A stretch of 40,551 nt of DNA from Bacillota bacterium (GTDB lineage Bacteria > Bacillota > Clostridia > Oscillospirales > CAG-272). Numbering within the stretch: the first letter of the stretch is position 1; every line of letters starts with the position of its first letter. Shown here piece by piece: positions 34,226 to 40,551 of this stretch. The notes below the pieces were generated by a model. It made no database searches, was not told the DNA's origin, and was given only the letters and a program-made list of their open reading frames with translations. The position numbers and the translations under genes are program-made. Location of the stretch: assembly GCA_029219205.1 (NCBI GenBank), contig JAQXSY010000027.1:1-40551 (forward strand). Direction: 5' to 3'.

Positions 34226-34287
34226 TGACTATAAGTATTTTTTTAAATATGTACATTTTTGAAACAAACCGGAAGCGGGTGTAATTT

Positions 34288-34731
34288 TTGAAATCAGCAG
34301 CTTTTTTAGTAATAAACGGACCGAATCTTAATATGACCGGTTCGCGCGAAAAGGATGTATACGGAAGCGAGACTCTCGACGAAATAAACGCCGGAATAAC
34401 CGCGTCTGCGGAAACGCTCGGAGCCTCCGTGTATTTTTTTCAGTCGAACCATGAGGGAGACATAATCGACCGCATACAGACCGCGTCTGAATTTTATAAC
34501 GGGATAATTATCAATGCCGGCGCGCTTTCGCACTATTCATACGCAATACGCGACGCGATCTCAGCCTGCGAAATTCCCTGCGTCGAAGTCCATATGTCAA
34601 ACATTCACGCGCTCGAAAGCTTCCGGAACAATTCCGTTATATCCGCCGTCTGCAAAGGCACTGTAAGCGGTTTCGGCGCGTTCGGCTATCATCTGGCGCT
34701 TGCGGCGCTCGTTGAAAGCATAAAGGCATAG
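34288..34731 (+). CDS. aroQ: Type II 3-dehydroquinate dehydratase
   Basis: This 147-residue shikimate-pathway enzyme removes water from 3-dehydroquinate; type II forms dodecamers. NGPNLNMTGSREKDVYG carries the flexible loop with Arg20 and the catalytic Tyr25. NAGALSHYSYAIRDA includes His82, and VHMSNIHALESFR carries His102 and Arg113. The usual HARExFR reads HALESFR here, so one conserved loop Arg is Leu; the other active-site residues are present. Translation starts at TTG 34288 with a GGGTG-like ribosome site. A thymidylate kinase gene follows after 14 nt. Confidence 0.93.
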   Translation: MKSAAFLVINGPNLNMTGSREKDVYGSETLDEINAGITASAETLGASVYFFQSNHEGDIIDRIQTASEFYNGIIINAGALSHYSYAIRDAISACEIPCVEVHMSNIHALESFRNNSVISAVCKGTVSGFGAFGYHLALAALVESIKA

Positions 34732-34745
34732 TCCGGGAGTTTTAT

Positions 34746-35408
34746 ATGGGTCGGTTTATCGTTATAGACGGGCTTGACGGCTCCGGCAAGGAGACGCAGG
34801 CCGAGCTGCTCAAAGAAAAAATTGAAAAAGACGGAAAAAAAGTCAGAATGATTTCTTTTCCCGACTACAATAACGTAAGCTCGTGCTTTGTAAAAATGTA
34901 TTTGAACGGCGAGCTTGGCAAAGATCCCTCCGATACGAACGCATACGCCGCCTCGATGTTTTTCGGCGCGGACAGATACATTTCGTACCGCACCGACTGG
35001 CGCCGCGATTACGAGGACCCGGAAACAACCGTAATTGCCAACAGGTATACGACCGCAAACGCCGTTCATCAGCTGTCAAAGCTGCCCCGCACACAATGGG
35101 AAGAATTTTTGAATTGGCTTTGGGATTTTGAATACGAAAAGCTCGGAATCCCAAAGCCCGACAACGTAATATATCTTGAAATGCTGCCCGAAATATCTCT
35201 GCGGCTGATTTCAAAGCGCGCGTCGGAAACCGGAAGAAAAATCGACATTCACGAAGCAGACGCCGGATTTCTTGAACGTTCATACGAAGCGGCGCTCTAT
35301 GCTTCGAGCCGTCTCGGGTGGACTCAAATAAAATGCTACGAAAACGGCGAGCCCGTTTCAAGGGAAACAGTGCACAAAATGATAATCGACGCTCTCGGAA
35401 CAATCTGA
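34746..35408 (+). CDS. tmk: Thymidylate kinase-like nucleotide kinase
   Basis: The protein has 220 residues. The P-loop is DGLDGSGKETQ (residues 8-18), followed by an FPDY segment where dTMP kinases bind the nucleotide. ANRYTTANAVHQ corresponds to the dTMP-kinase DRY/YxxSxxAxQ region, and the lid is around SKRASETGRKIDIHEAD. It would phosphorylate dTMP to dTDP. The P-loop Glu in place of Ser/Thr and the NRY in place of DRY set it in a clostridial subgroup; a different deoxynucleotide is possible. GGGAG precedes the ATG. Confidence 0.82.
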   Translation: MGRFIVIDGLDGSGKETQAELLKEKIEKDGKKVRMISFPDYNNVSSCFVKMYLNGELGKDPSDTNAYAASMFFGADRYISYRTDWRRDYEDPETTVIANRYTTANAVHQLSKLPRTQWEEFLNWLWDFEYEKLGIPKPDNVIYLEMLPEISLRLISKRASETGRKIDIHEADAGFLERSYEAALYASSRLGWTQIKCYENGEPVSRETVHKMIIDALGTI

Positions 35409-35466
35409 CCCTGAATTATTTGCGGGTTCGGAATATTTTGTACTTTTCAGAAAAGGATAATAAATT

Positions 35467-36009
35467 ATGGTATTGATGTTTCTTGCCGACGGTTTTGAGG
35501 AAACCGAAGCGATTGCGCCGTTGGATATGCTTCGCCGGGCGAATGCCAACGTTAAAACCATTTCGATATCCGATAGTCTCAGTGTAAAAGGCGCTCACGG
35601 GATAAGCGTCTGTGCAGACCTCGTTATTTCAGACATAAAAAATGAAACTCCGGAAATGATAATTCTTCCCGGAGGAATGCCCGGGACCAAAAACCTGAAT
35701 ATGTGCGAACCGCTGAAAAAGCTGTTGACAAGCACATATGAAAACGGCGGTTACGTATGCGCAATCTGCGCGGCGCCGATGGTTTTAGGCGGTCTAGGTC
35801 TGCTTAAAGGTAAAAAAGCGACATGTTTTCCAGGATTTGAGGAACATTTACTCGAAGCCGTCGTCACAAATAAAAAGGTTGTGCGTGACGGGAAAATTAT
35901 CACCGCATGCGGAATGGGCGTCGCCATCGAATTCGGCGCGGAACTGGTCGCCGCGCTCAAGGGCAAACTGGAAGCGGAAAGAATAATCAAGGCAATTCAA
36001 AAAGACTGA
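35467..36009 (+). CDS. DJ-1/PfpI family protein (ThiJ-like)
   Basis: This 180-residue protein has a complete DJ-1 fold. The conserved acidic residues are in ADGFEETEA, and the nucleophile-elbow Cys is Cys101 in AICAAPMVL. IILPGGMPGT and CGMGVAIEFGAELV are typical of the ThiJ/YajL branch. Members act in carbonyl-stress protection or as chaperones; older labels link them to thiazole synthesis. No thiamine genes are nearby. AAAGGA precedes the ATG. Confidence 0.9.
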   Translation: MVLMFLADGFEETEAIAPLDMLRRANANVKTISISDSLSVKGAHGISVCADLVISDIKNETPEMIILPGGMPGTKNLNMCEPLKKLLTSTYENGGYVCAICAAPMVLGGLGLLKGKKATCFPGFEEHLLEAVVTNKKVVRDGKIITACGMGVAIEFGAELVAALKGKLEAERIIKAIQKD

Positions 36010-36040
36010 CCTGAATAAAATTGCCGGAAAGAAGGACGAC

Positions 36041-36628
36041 GTGAGCCTCGTTAAAACCGAAAAAGACGCAATAAGAACGGCTGCTGCGGCAAAGCGGCGG
36101 CAAATTCCGGCAGAAATAAAACAAAGCACTTCAAAGGCAATGTGCAGCATATTTACTTCGCTCGCCTCGTTCAGATATGCGGACACTCTGCTTATGTTCT
36201 TCCCGATGAAGGACGAACCTGATGTAACATATATCGCCGAGGAGGCTTTGGCAAAAGGCAAGCGTATCGCTTATCCGAAATGCTCAAAAGAAGATTTTTC
36301 AATGGTATTCCATTTAGTTAACTCACCGGCCGAACTGGTACGCGGAGCATACGGCATAATGGAGCCTCCTGATGACGCTCCGGTTTACACTCCGGGCTCC
36401 GACTCGCACGACGTATGTATAATTCCGGCGTTGGCTTTCGATATATGCGGCAACCGTTTGGGATACGGAAAAGGATATTATGACCGCTGGCTTCCGTTTT
36501 TTTCAGGACTTAAGGCAGGGGTTGCAATATCTGATTTTGTGTTCGACGCTCTTCCTCACGGAAAATTCGACTGCCTGGTCGACATTATTGTCACAGAAAA
36601 GGGAGTGATTATTCGAAATGAAGCTTAA
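36041..36628 (+). CDS. 5-formyltetrahydrofolate cyclo-ligase
   Basis: This 195-residue protein converts 5-formyl-THF to 5,10-methenyl-THF with ATP, returning a storage folate to one-carbon metabolism. The N-terminal basic RTAAAAKRRQI helix, FFPMKDEPD, the GIMEPP turn and the C-terminal GNRLGYGKGYYDRWL phosphate loop are typical. Translation starts at GTG 36041 with AAGGA just upstream. The end overlaps the next gene by 11 bases. Confidence 0.92.
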   Translation: MSLVKTEKDAIRTAAAAKRRQIPAEIKQSTSKAMCSIFTSLASFRYADTLLMFFPMKDEPDVTYIAEEALAKGKRIAYPKCSKEDFSMVFHLVNSPAELVRGAYGIMEPPDDAPVYTPGSDSHDVCIIPALAFDICGNRLGYGKGYYDRWLPFFSGLKAGVAISDFVFDALPHGKFDCLVDIIVTEKGVIIRNEA

Positions 36629-37562
36629 AGCCTCGCTTACTGCTCCGCTTTTCTCCCTTGTTCTGTTTGCCCTCGTCTTTGCAACACGGCTTATTGACAC
36701 AGAAAAACTCGGGCAGGGCGTCAACTACTGTCTGTCGGTTATCGCGCTTCAGCTCATCGTGTTTGTTATACCGGCTATATTCTTTATACGTCTCAAGGGC
36801 GTCGGACAATCTCAAAAGCTGCGTCTCGGGCTTTTTCCGCCCGGCGAAATCGGAATTGTCATACTAACCGCAGTTTCTGTCGTAACCTGCTCAATCCTTA
36901 TCCGCTGCGCGCAGATATACGCCGGAGTCGAAGAGATTAATTATTCGCTTTATAATCTGTACTTTCCCCAAAATCAGGAAGGAGCCGCAAGCTCGCTTTA
37001 TACATTCATAACCTTTGCGCTTACGCCCGCAATCTGCGAGGAATTTGTATTCCGTTCCGTTTTGCTCTCGGAATATAACGAATCCGGCGCCGGTTCCTTT
37101 GCCGCGGTCGCGTCGACGTCGCTGCTGTACGCAATGCTTAGTTTCAGCGCAGTTCAGACGCCTGTTTACGCTTTATGCGGAATTGCGTTCGCTTTTCTTA
37201 CATACGTGACCCATTCCGCCGTCGCTTCGGTAATTGCTCATCTTTTGTTCAATATTTACGCCGTATTCGGAGAAAAATATATTATTGAAATTATAAAAAA
37301 ACCGGAAAATATCGTATTCTTCATTTTTTCCGTTACAACACTCTTTATAGTGTCCCTGATTTTTGTTTTCAGCGAAGCGGAACGAATAAACAAAAAATAC
37401 GCCTCCGGCGGATTCCGCACTCCCGACTACGCACAGAAACGTATCGACGCAAAAAAGGATTCAACGGCTGACAAAGTTAAAAACACGGTGGAATCTCTTC
37501 TTTCTCCGACTATGCTGCTGTGTATTCTAATGTTTGCGATAATAACTTTCGGTTTAAAATAA
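36618..37562 (+). CDS. CPBP (CAAX/Rce1-type) intramembrane protease homologue
   Basis: This 314-residue polytopic membrane protein has about seven or eight hydrophobic helices. The first CPBP motif EExxxR is EEFVFR (141-146), and the third HxxxN is HLLFN (208-212). The second motif, normally FxxxH, reads YAMLS (171-175), so one metal-binding His is Ser. Members cleave within membranes or serve in bacteriocin immunity; this copy may be weak or inactive. The ATG overlaps the preceding gene by 11 bases, and GGGAG lies upstream. Confidence 0.82.
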   Translation: MKLKASLTAPLFSLVLFALVFATRLIDTEKLGQGVNYCLSVIALQLIVFVIPAIFFIRLKGVGQSQKLRLGLFPPGEIGIVILTAVSVVTCSILIRCAQIYAGVEEINYSLYNLYFPQNQEGAASSLYTFITFALTPAICEEFVFRSVLLSEYNESGAGSFAAVASTSLLYAMLSFSAVQTPVYALCGIAFAFLTYVTHSAVASVIAHLLFNIYAVFGEKYIIEIIKKPENIVFFIFSVTTLFIVSLIFVFSEAERINKKYASGGFRTPDYAQKRIDAKKDSTADKVKNTVESLLSPTMLLCILMFAIITFGLK

Positions 37563-37630
37563 ACTGAAGCACAAATTCTTACACCGCTTTTGCGGCAAGT
37601 TGTTTAAATTAATTGGAGGATCGTTTTTGA

Positions 37631-39256
37631 ATGCACGATCAGAACGGTTTTGAAAAAAAACAGAATAATGAAAAACACCCCGCTTTCAACAGCGGTCAGG
37701 ACATAACGCCTGTAATAACGTCGAGACGAACCGTCAGAAGCGACGCGGAAGCCGTATCCGGGAGCACAACTGGAATCAGACGAAGCACGAATACTTCAGG
37801 AAGCCGTCCGCGTCCGACATCCGCAAACAGCGTTCAAAGACCTGTTTCTTCGCAAAAAAGGAACGAAATACAGACAAACTCAAACGTCAAAGCAAATCCA
37901 AACGTTCGTACAAACTCAAATGTACGCACAAGCTCAGACGCCAACGCAAACTCAAACGTTCGCACAAACTCCGTCGTTCGGACAAATTCAAATGTTCGCA
38001 CAAACTCAACCGTTCGGGCAAACGGTTCTCAGGTTCAGGTCCGCGAAGGCGCAAAGCGCGTTCAAAACAAGCCCGTTTTGCCGCAGCGCACGGCACAAAA
38101 GCACGTTAATCCTTACAAAGACAAAAGCGACTTTACGCCTATTTATACCGAAAAGCCTCCGAAGCGCCGGAAAGTAAGCGATGACGACAGTGCCGGATCT
38201 GCGCTTTCAAGTCTTCTTAAGGCAGTAATTTATATAGTCTGCATTTTGATCGTGTCTGGATTTCTTTCGTATTTCGGCATTTCTATCGGAAACGACGTGT
38301 TTGCGCTTGTAAAAAGCGGTTCCGACGTCGAAATAACAATAAACGATATGACAACCGTCGAAGACATTGCCGAAGCGCTGAATGAAAATAATATAATTAA
38401 ATATCCGTCAATTATGAAGCTTTACGCTTCTCTCAGAAAAGATAACGGAAAATTCGTTGCCGGAACATACACAGTCAGTCCGAATATGAGCTACGACATG
38501 CTTCTTGAAGTATTCAAAGGGCCGAAATCTGTCGCCAAAGAAGTCCGTATAACAATTCCGGAAGGATATACCGTTGACGACATAATTACGCTTTTCGTTG
38601 ACGGCTACGGAATGGGAACACGTGAAGGTTTCATAAATGCAATACAGTATTATGATTTCGATTATTGGTTTGTAAAAGAGCTGGACGAGCTTCCCGAAGG
38701 AAGAAAATACCGGCTCGAAGGTTATCTGTATCCCGATACGTACTATTTCTTTTCAACATCTTCCGAAACGACTATCATATCAAAATTCCTCGATAATTTC
38801 AATACCAAATTCGACGAACGCTACCGTGAAAGATGCGAGGCAATGAATATGACCGCCGATCAGATTGTCACGCTGGCATCGATAATTCAGATGGAGGCAA
38901 AATTCGACGTCGAATATTCAAAAATATCCTCCGTTTTCCACAACCGACTGAATAACCCGAAGTATGAAACGGCCGGCAAGCTTGACAGCGACGCAACAGT
39001 TCAGTATATTCTCGAAGAGCGTCACGAAAACCTCACAAAGGAAGAGCTTAATATCGACAACCGGTACAATACGTATTTGTACAAAGGTCTTCCGCCCGGA
39101 GCAATAACAAATCCCACCACAGTCGCCATAAACTACGCGCTCTTCCCTGCAACCACGGGCTACTACTACTTTGTTGCACAAAAAAATGGTTATTCATTGT
39201 TTGCGGAAACTTATCAAGAACATCTGAAAAACGTTGCTTCCGTCAAGGCGGGCTGA
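37631..39256 (+). CDS. mltG: Endolytic murein transglycosylase MltG (YceG-like)
   Basis: The protein has 541 residues. A long polar cytoplasmic N-terminus (1-190) is followed by a transmembrane helix (about 193-218) and an extracellular YceG domain. The domain has a LysM-like start (TTVEDIAEALNENNII), the ITIPEGYTVDDI strand, LEGYLYPDTYYF, ASIIQMEAKFDVEYSKISSVFHNRL with a conserved Glu, and LYKGLPPGAITNP. MltG cuts nascent glycan strands and sets their length. The first Glu of the usual SIVEKE is Gln here, and the second is kept. The N-terminus contains eight six-residue repeats (82-129). GGAGG lies 11 nt before the ATG. Confidence 0.92.
   Translation: MHDQNGFEKKQNNEKHPAFNSGQDITPVITSRRTVRSDAEAVSGSTTGIRRSTNTSGSRPRPTSANSVQRPVSSQKRNEIQTNSNVKANPNVRTNSNVRTSSDANANSNVRTNSVVRTNSNVRTNSTVRANGSQVQVREGAKRVQNKPVLPQRTAQKHVNPYKDKSDFTPIYTEKPPKRRKVSDDDSAGSALSSLLKAVIYIVCILIVSGFLSYFGISIGNDVFALVKSGSDVEITINDMTTVEDIAEALNENNIIKYPSIMKLYASLRKDNGKFVAGTYTVSPNMSYDMLLEVFKGPKSVAKEVRITIPEGYTVDDIITLFVDGYGMGTREGFINAIQYYDFDYWFVKELDELPEGRKYRLEGYLYPDTYYFFSTSSETTIISKFLDNFNTKFDERYRERCEAMNMTADQIVTLASIIQMEAKFDVEYSKISSVFHNRLNNPKYETAGKLDSDATVQYILEERHENLTKEELNIDNRYNTYLYKGLPPGAITNPTTVAINYALFPATTGYYYFVAQKNGYSLFAETYQEHLKNVASVKAG
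37874..38017 (+). repeat. 18-bp minisatellite in the cytoplasmic region of mltG
   Basis: Eight in-frame 18-bp units, consensus near ACAAACTCAAACGTTCGC, encode the hexapeptide TNSNVR with variants (ANPNVR, TNSVVR, TNSTVR). One unit (TSSDAN) is strongly degenerate. Confidence 0.85.
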
Positions 39257-39306
39257 TGCATTATTCATAAAATTGTTAAATAAATGAAAATTATTCAGAA
39301 TTCCAC

Positions 39307-39335
39307 TTGTATTGGCATTGTTTTTGAGATAAAAT
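39307..39335 (+). promoter_or_regulatory. SigA-type promoter of gapA
   Basis: TTGTAT (39307-39312) and TAAAAT (39330-39335) have a 17-bp spacer. The leader is about 46 nt and ends in a good AAGGAG site. Confidence 0.65.
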
Positions 39336-39388
39336 AAAGTGTTGGTAAAGATAAAAAAATATTTTTGTTTTAAGGAGATTTATCCATT

Positions 39389-40459
39389 ATGGCAGTTAAA
39401 GTTGCAATTAACGGTTTTGGCCGAATCGGTCGTCTCGCTTTCCGTCAGATGTTCGGAGCTGAAGGCTATGAAGTTGTTGCTATAAACGACCTCACCAGCC
39501 CGGCAATGCTCGCTCATCTTCTCAAATATGATACCGCGCAGGGCGGATATTGCGGCAAGATCGGCGAAGCCGCTCACACAGTCTCCTCCAAAGAGCCCGT
39601 TTTTGAAGAAGACGGCAAGACCGTAAAGGTTCCCGGTTCCATTACAGTTGACGGCAAGGAGATCACAATATACGCAATGCCCAAGGCTCAGGATCTTCCC
39701 TGGGGAGAGCTTGATGTTGACGTTGTTCTCGAATGCACAGGATTCTATACCTCCAAGGAAAAATCCATGGCGCATATCAATGCCGGAGCAAAGAAAGTTG
39801 TTATCTCCGCTCCCGCAGGAAACGACCTCAAGACAATAGTTTACAGCGTTAACGAAAAAACACTTACAAAAGACGATCAGATAATTTCCGCAGCGTCCTG
39901 CACAACAAACTGCCTTGCTCCCATGGCAAAGGCTCTTAACGATTACGCTCCCATCCAGAGCGGTCTCATGTGCACGATTCACGCTTACACCGGCGACCAG
40001 ATGATTCTCGACGGTCCTCACAGAAAGGGCGACCTCCGCCGTGCACGCGCAGGCGCAGCAAACATTGTTCCTAACTCCACCGGCGCCGCAAAGGCTATCG
40101 GTCTCGTTATCCCCGAACTGAACGGCAAGCTCATCGGTTCTGCTCAGCGCGTTCCCGTTCCGACCGGTTCAACCACAATCCTTACCGCAGTCGTTAAGGG
40201 CAAAGACGTTACAAAAGAAGGCATCAACGCCGCAATGAAGGCAGCATCTTCAGAGTCCTTCGGTTACAACGAAGATCAGATCGTATCCTCCGACGTTATC
40301 GGTATGCGTTACGGCTCACTCTTCGACGCAACTCAGACAATGGTTTCCAAGGTTGACGACGACACCTATGAAGTTCAGGTTATCTCCTGGTACGACAACG
40401 AGAACTCCTACACGTCTCAGATGGTTCGTACAATAAAGTACTTCGCTGAGCTCAACTGA
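39389..40459 (+). CDS. gapA: Type I glyceraldehyde-3-phosphate dehydrogenase
   Basis: This 356-residue glycolytic enzyme oxidises glyceraldehyde-3-phosphate with NAD+ and phosphate. The Rossmann motif INGFGRIGR is at residues 7-15, and Asp34 after AIN favours NAD. The catalytic pair is Cys171 in [10 protein letters not shown] and His198 in TIHAYTGDQ. It is about 20 residues longer than most Gap proteins because of an extra stretch around residues 56-84 ([20 protein letters not shown]). Codon use is more C-ending and uniform (many CTC, AAC, AAG) than in its neighbours, as expected for a highly expressed gene. AAGGAG precedes the ATG. Confidence 0.96.
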   Translation: MAVKVAINGFGRIGRLAFRQMFGAEGYEVVAINDLTSPAMLAHLLKYDTAQGGYCGKIGEAAHTVSSKEPVFEEDGKTVKVPGSITVDGKEITIYAMPKAQDLPWGELDVDVVLECTGFYTSKEKSMAHINAGAKKVVISAPAGNDLKTIVYSVNEKTLTKDDQIISAASCTTNCLAPMAKALNDYAPIQSGLMCTIHAYTGDQMILDGPHRKGDLRRARAGAANIVPNSTGAAKAIGLVIPELNGKLIGSAQRVPVPTGSTTILTAVVKGKDVTKEGINAAMKAASSESFGYNEDQIVSSDVIGMRYGSLFDATQTMVSKVDDDTYEVQVISWYDNENSYTSQMVRTIKYFAELN

Positions 40460-40491
40460 TCTATTTTAAACTGAAATTATCATCAATAAAG

Positions 40492-40536
40492 CACGGCCGG
40501 ACGCCTTTTACTCAGGCAGTCCGGCCGTGTTTTTTC
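40492..40536 (+). terminator. Rho-independent terminator of gapA
   Basis: CACGGCCGGAC (40492-40502) pairs with GTCCGGCCGTG (40519-40529), and seven T follow. An inner GCCT/AGGC pair extends the stem. It lies 32 nt after the stop codon. Confidence 0.9.
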
Positions 40537-40551
40537 TTTGTCTTTTAATCC

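Noticed and set aside
37874..38017. CRISPR-like array
   Set aside because: The repeats are contiguous 18-bp coding units without spacers, inside mltG.
39380..40021. 213-codon open frame antisense to gapA
   Set aside because: It mirrors the biased codon use of gapA, has no ribosome site, and its product matches no family I know.

Overview
The window looks like chromosomal DNA of a Gram-positive, spore-forming anaerobe of the class Clostridia, probably an uncultured gut lineage. This is inferred from four things: a near-canonical SpoIIID sporulation regulator, an AddAB recombination nuclease in place of RecBCD, clostridial-type GyrB/ParE and DUF4830 proteins, and vegetative promoters that are almost all TTGnnn-17 bp-TAnnnT. 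I see no rRNA, tRNA, CRISPR array, insertion sequence or prophage. No stretch longer than about 300 bp is without a gene.

Layout. 1-5960: the 3' part of a MATE exporter, a membrane-anchored parvulin foldase, and a consensus promoter driving an acyl-activating ligase, a stand-alone acyl carrier protein and a membrane NERD-domain protein. 6015-7466 (minus): an SPFH protein ending in four zinc ribbons. 7676-9958: a GH95 fucosidase gene. 10062-14264 (minus): the arginine operon argC-argJ-argB-argD, with a likely ArgR box over its promoter. 14540-20360: a second glycan-degradation locus, with GH29 and GH95 genes (minus) divergent from a GH28-like beta-helix gene (plus); both promoters carry the same 11-bp word at the -35. 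20427-24335: spoIIID, a THUMP-type RNA methyltransferase, a secreted protein with three tandem Cys/His modules, and a DUF4830 protein. 24408-33270 (minus): addA, addB and a GyrB/ParE-like topoisomerase subunit. 33336-39256: a QueG-like Fe-S protein with a probably leaderless mRNA, then a housekeeping run (aroQ, thymidylate kinase, DJ-1/PfpI, 5-formyl-THF cyclo-ligase, CPBP protease homologue, mltG). 39389-40459: gapA with its own promoter and terminator.

How the genes work together. The three fucosidase-family enzymes and the GH28-like protein all lack signal peptides. They would therefore act on imported oligosaccharides, from pectic or fucosylated glycans, although no transporter lies in the window. 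argCJBD supplies ornithine through the acetylated cycle. The least explained protein is the exported one at 21917-23611, whose three repeated Cys/His clusters resemble B-box/treble-clef zinc modules. I did not find a clearly new defence or mobile system. The best leads are that secreted protein, the shared -35 word of the glycan locus, the ligase-ACP-NERD trio, and the terminator placed directly before addB.
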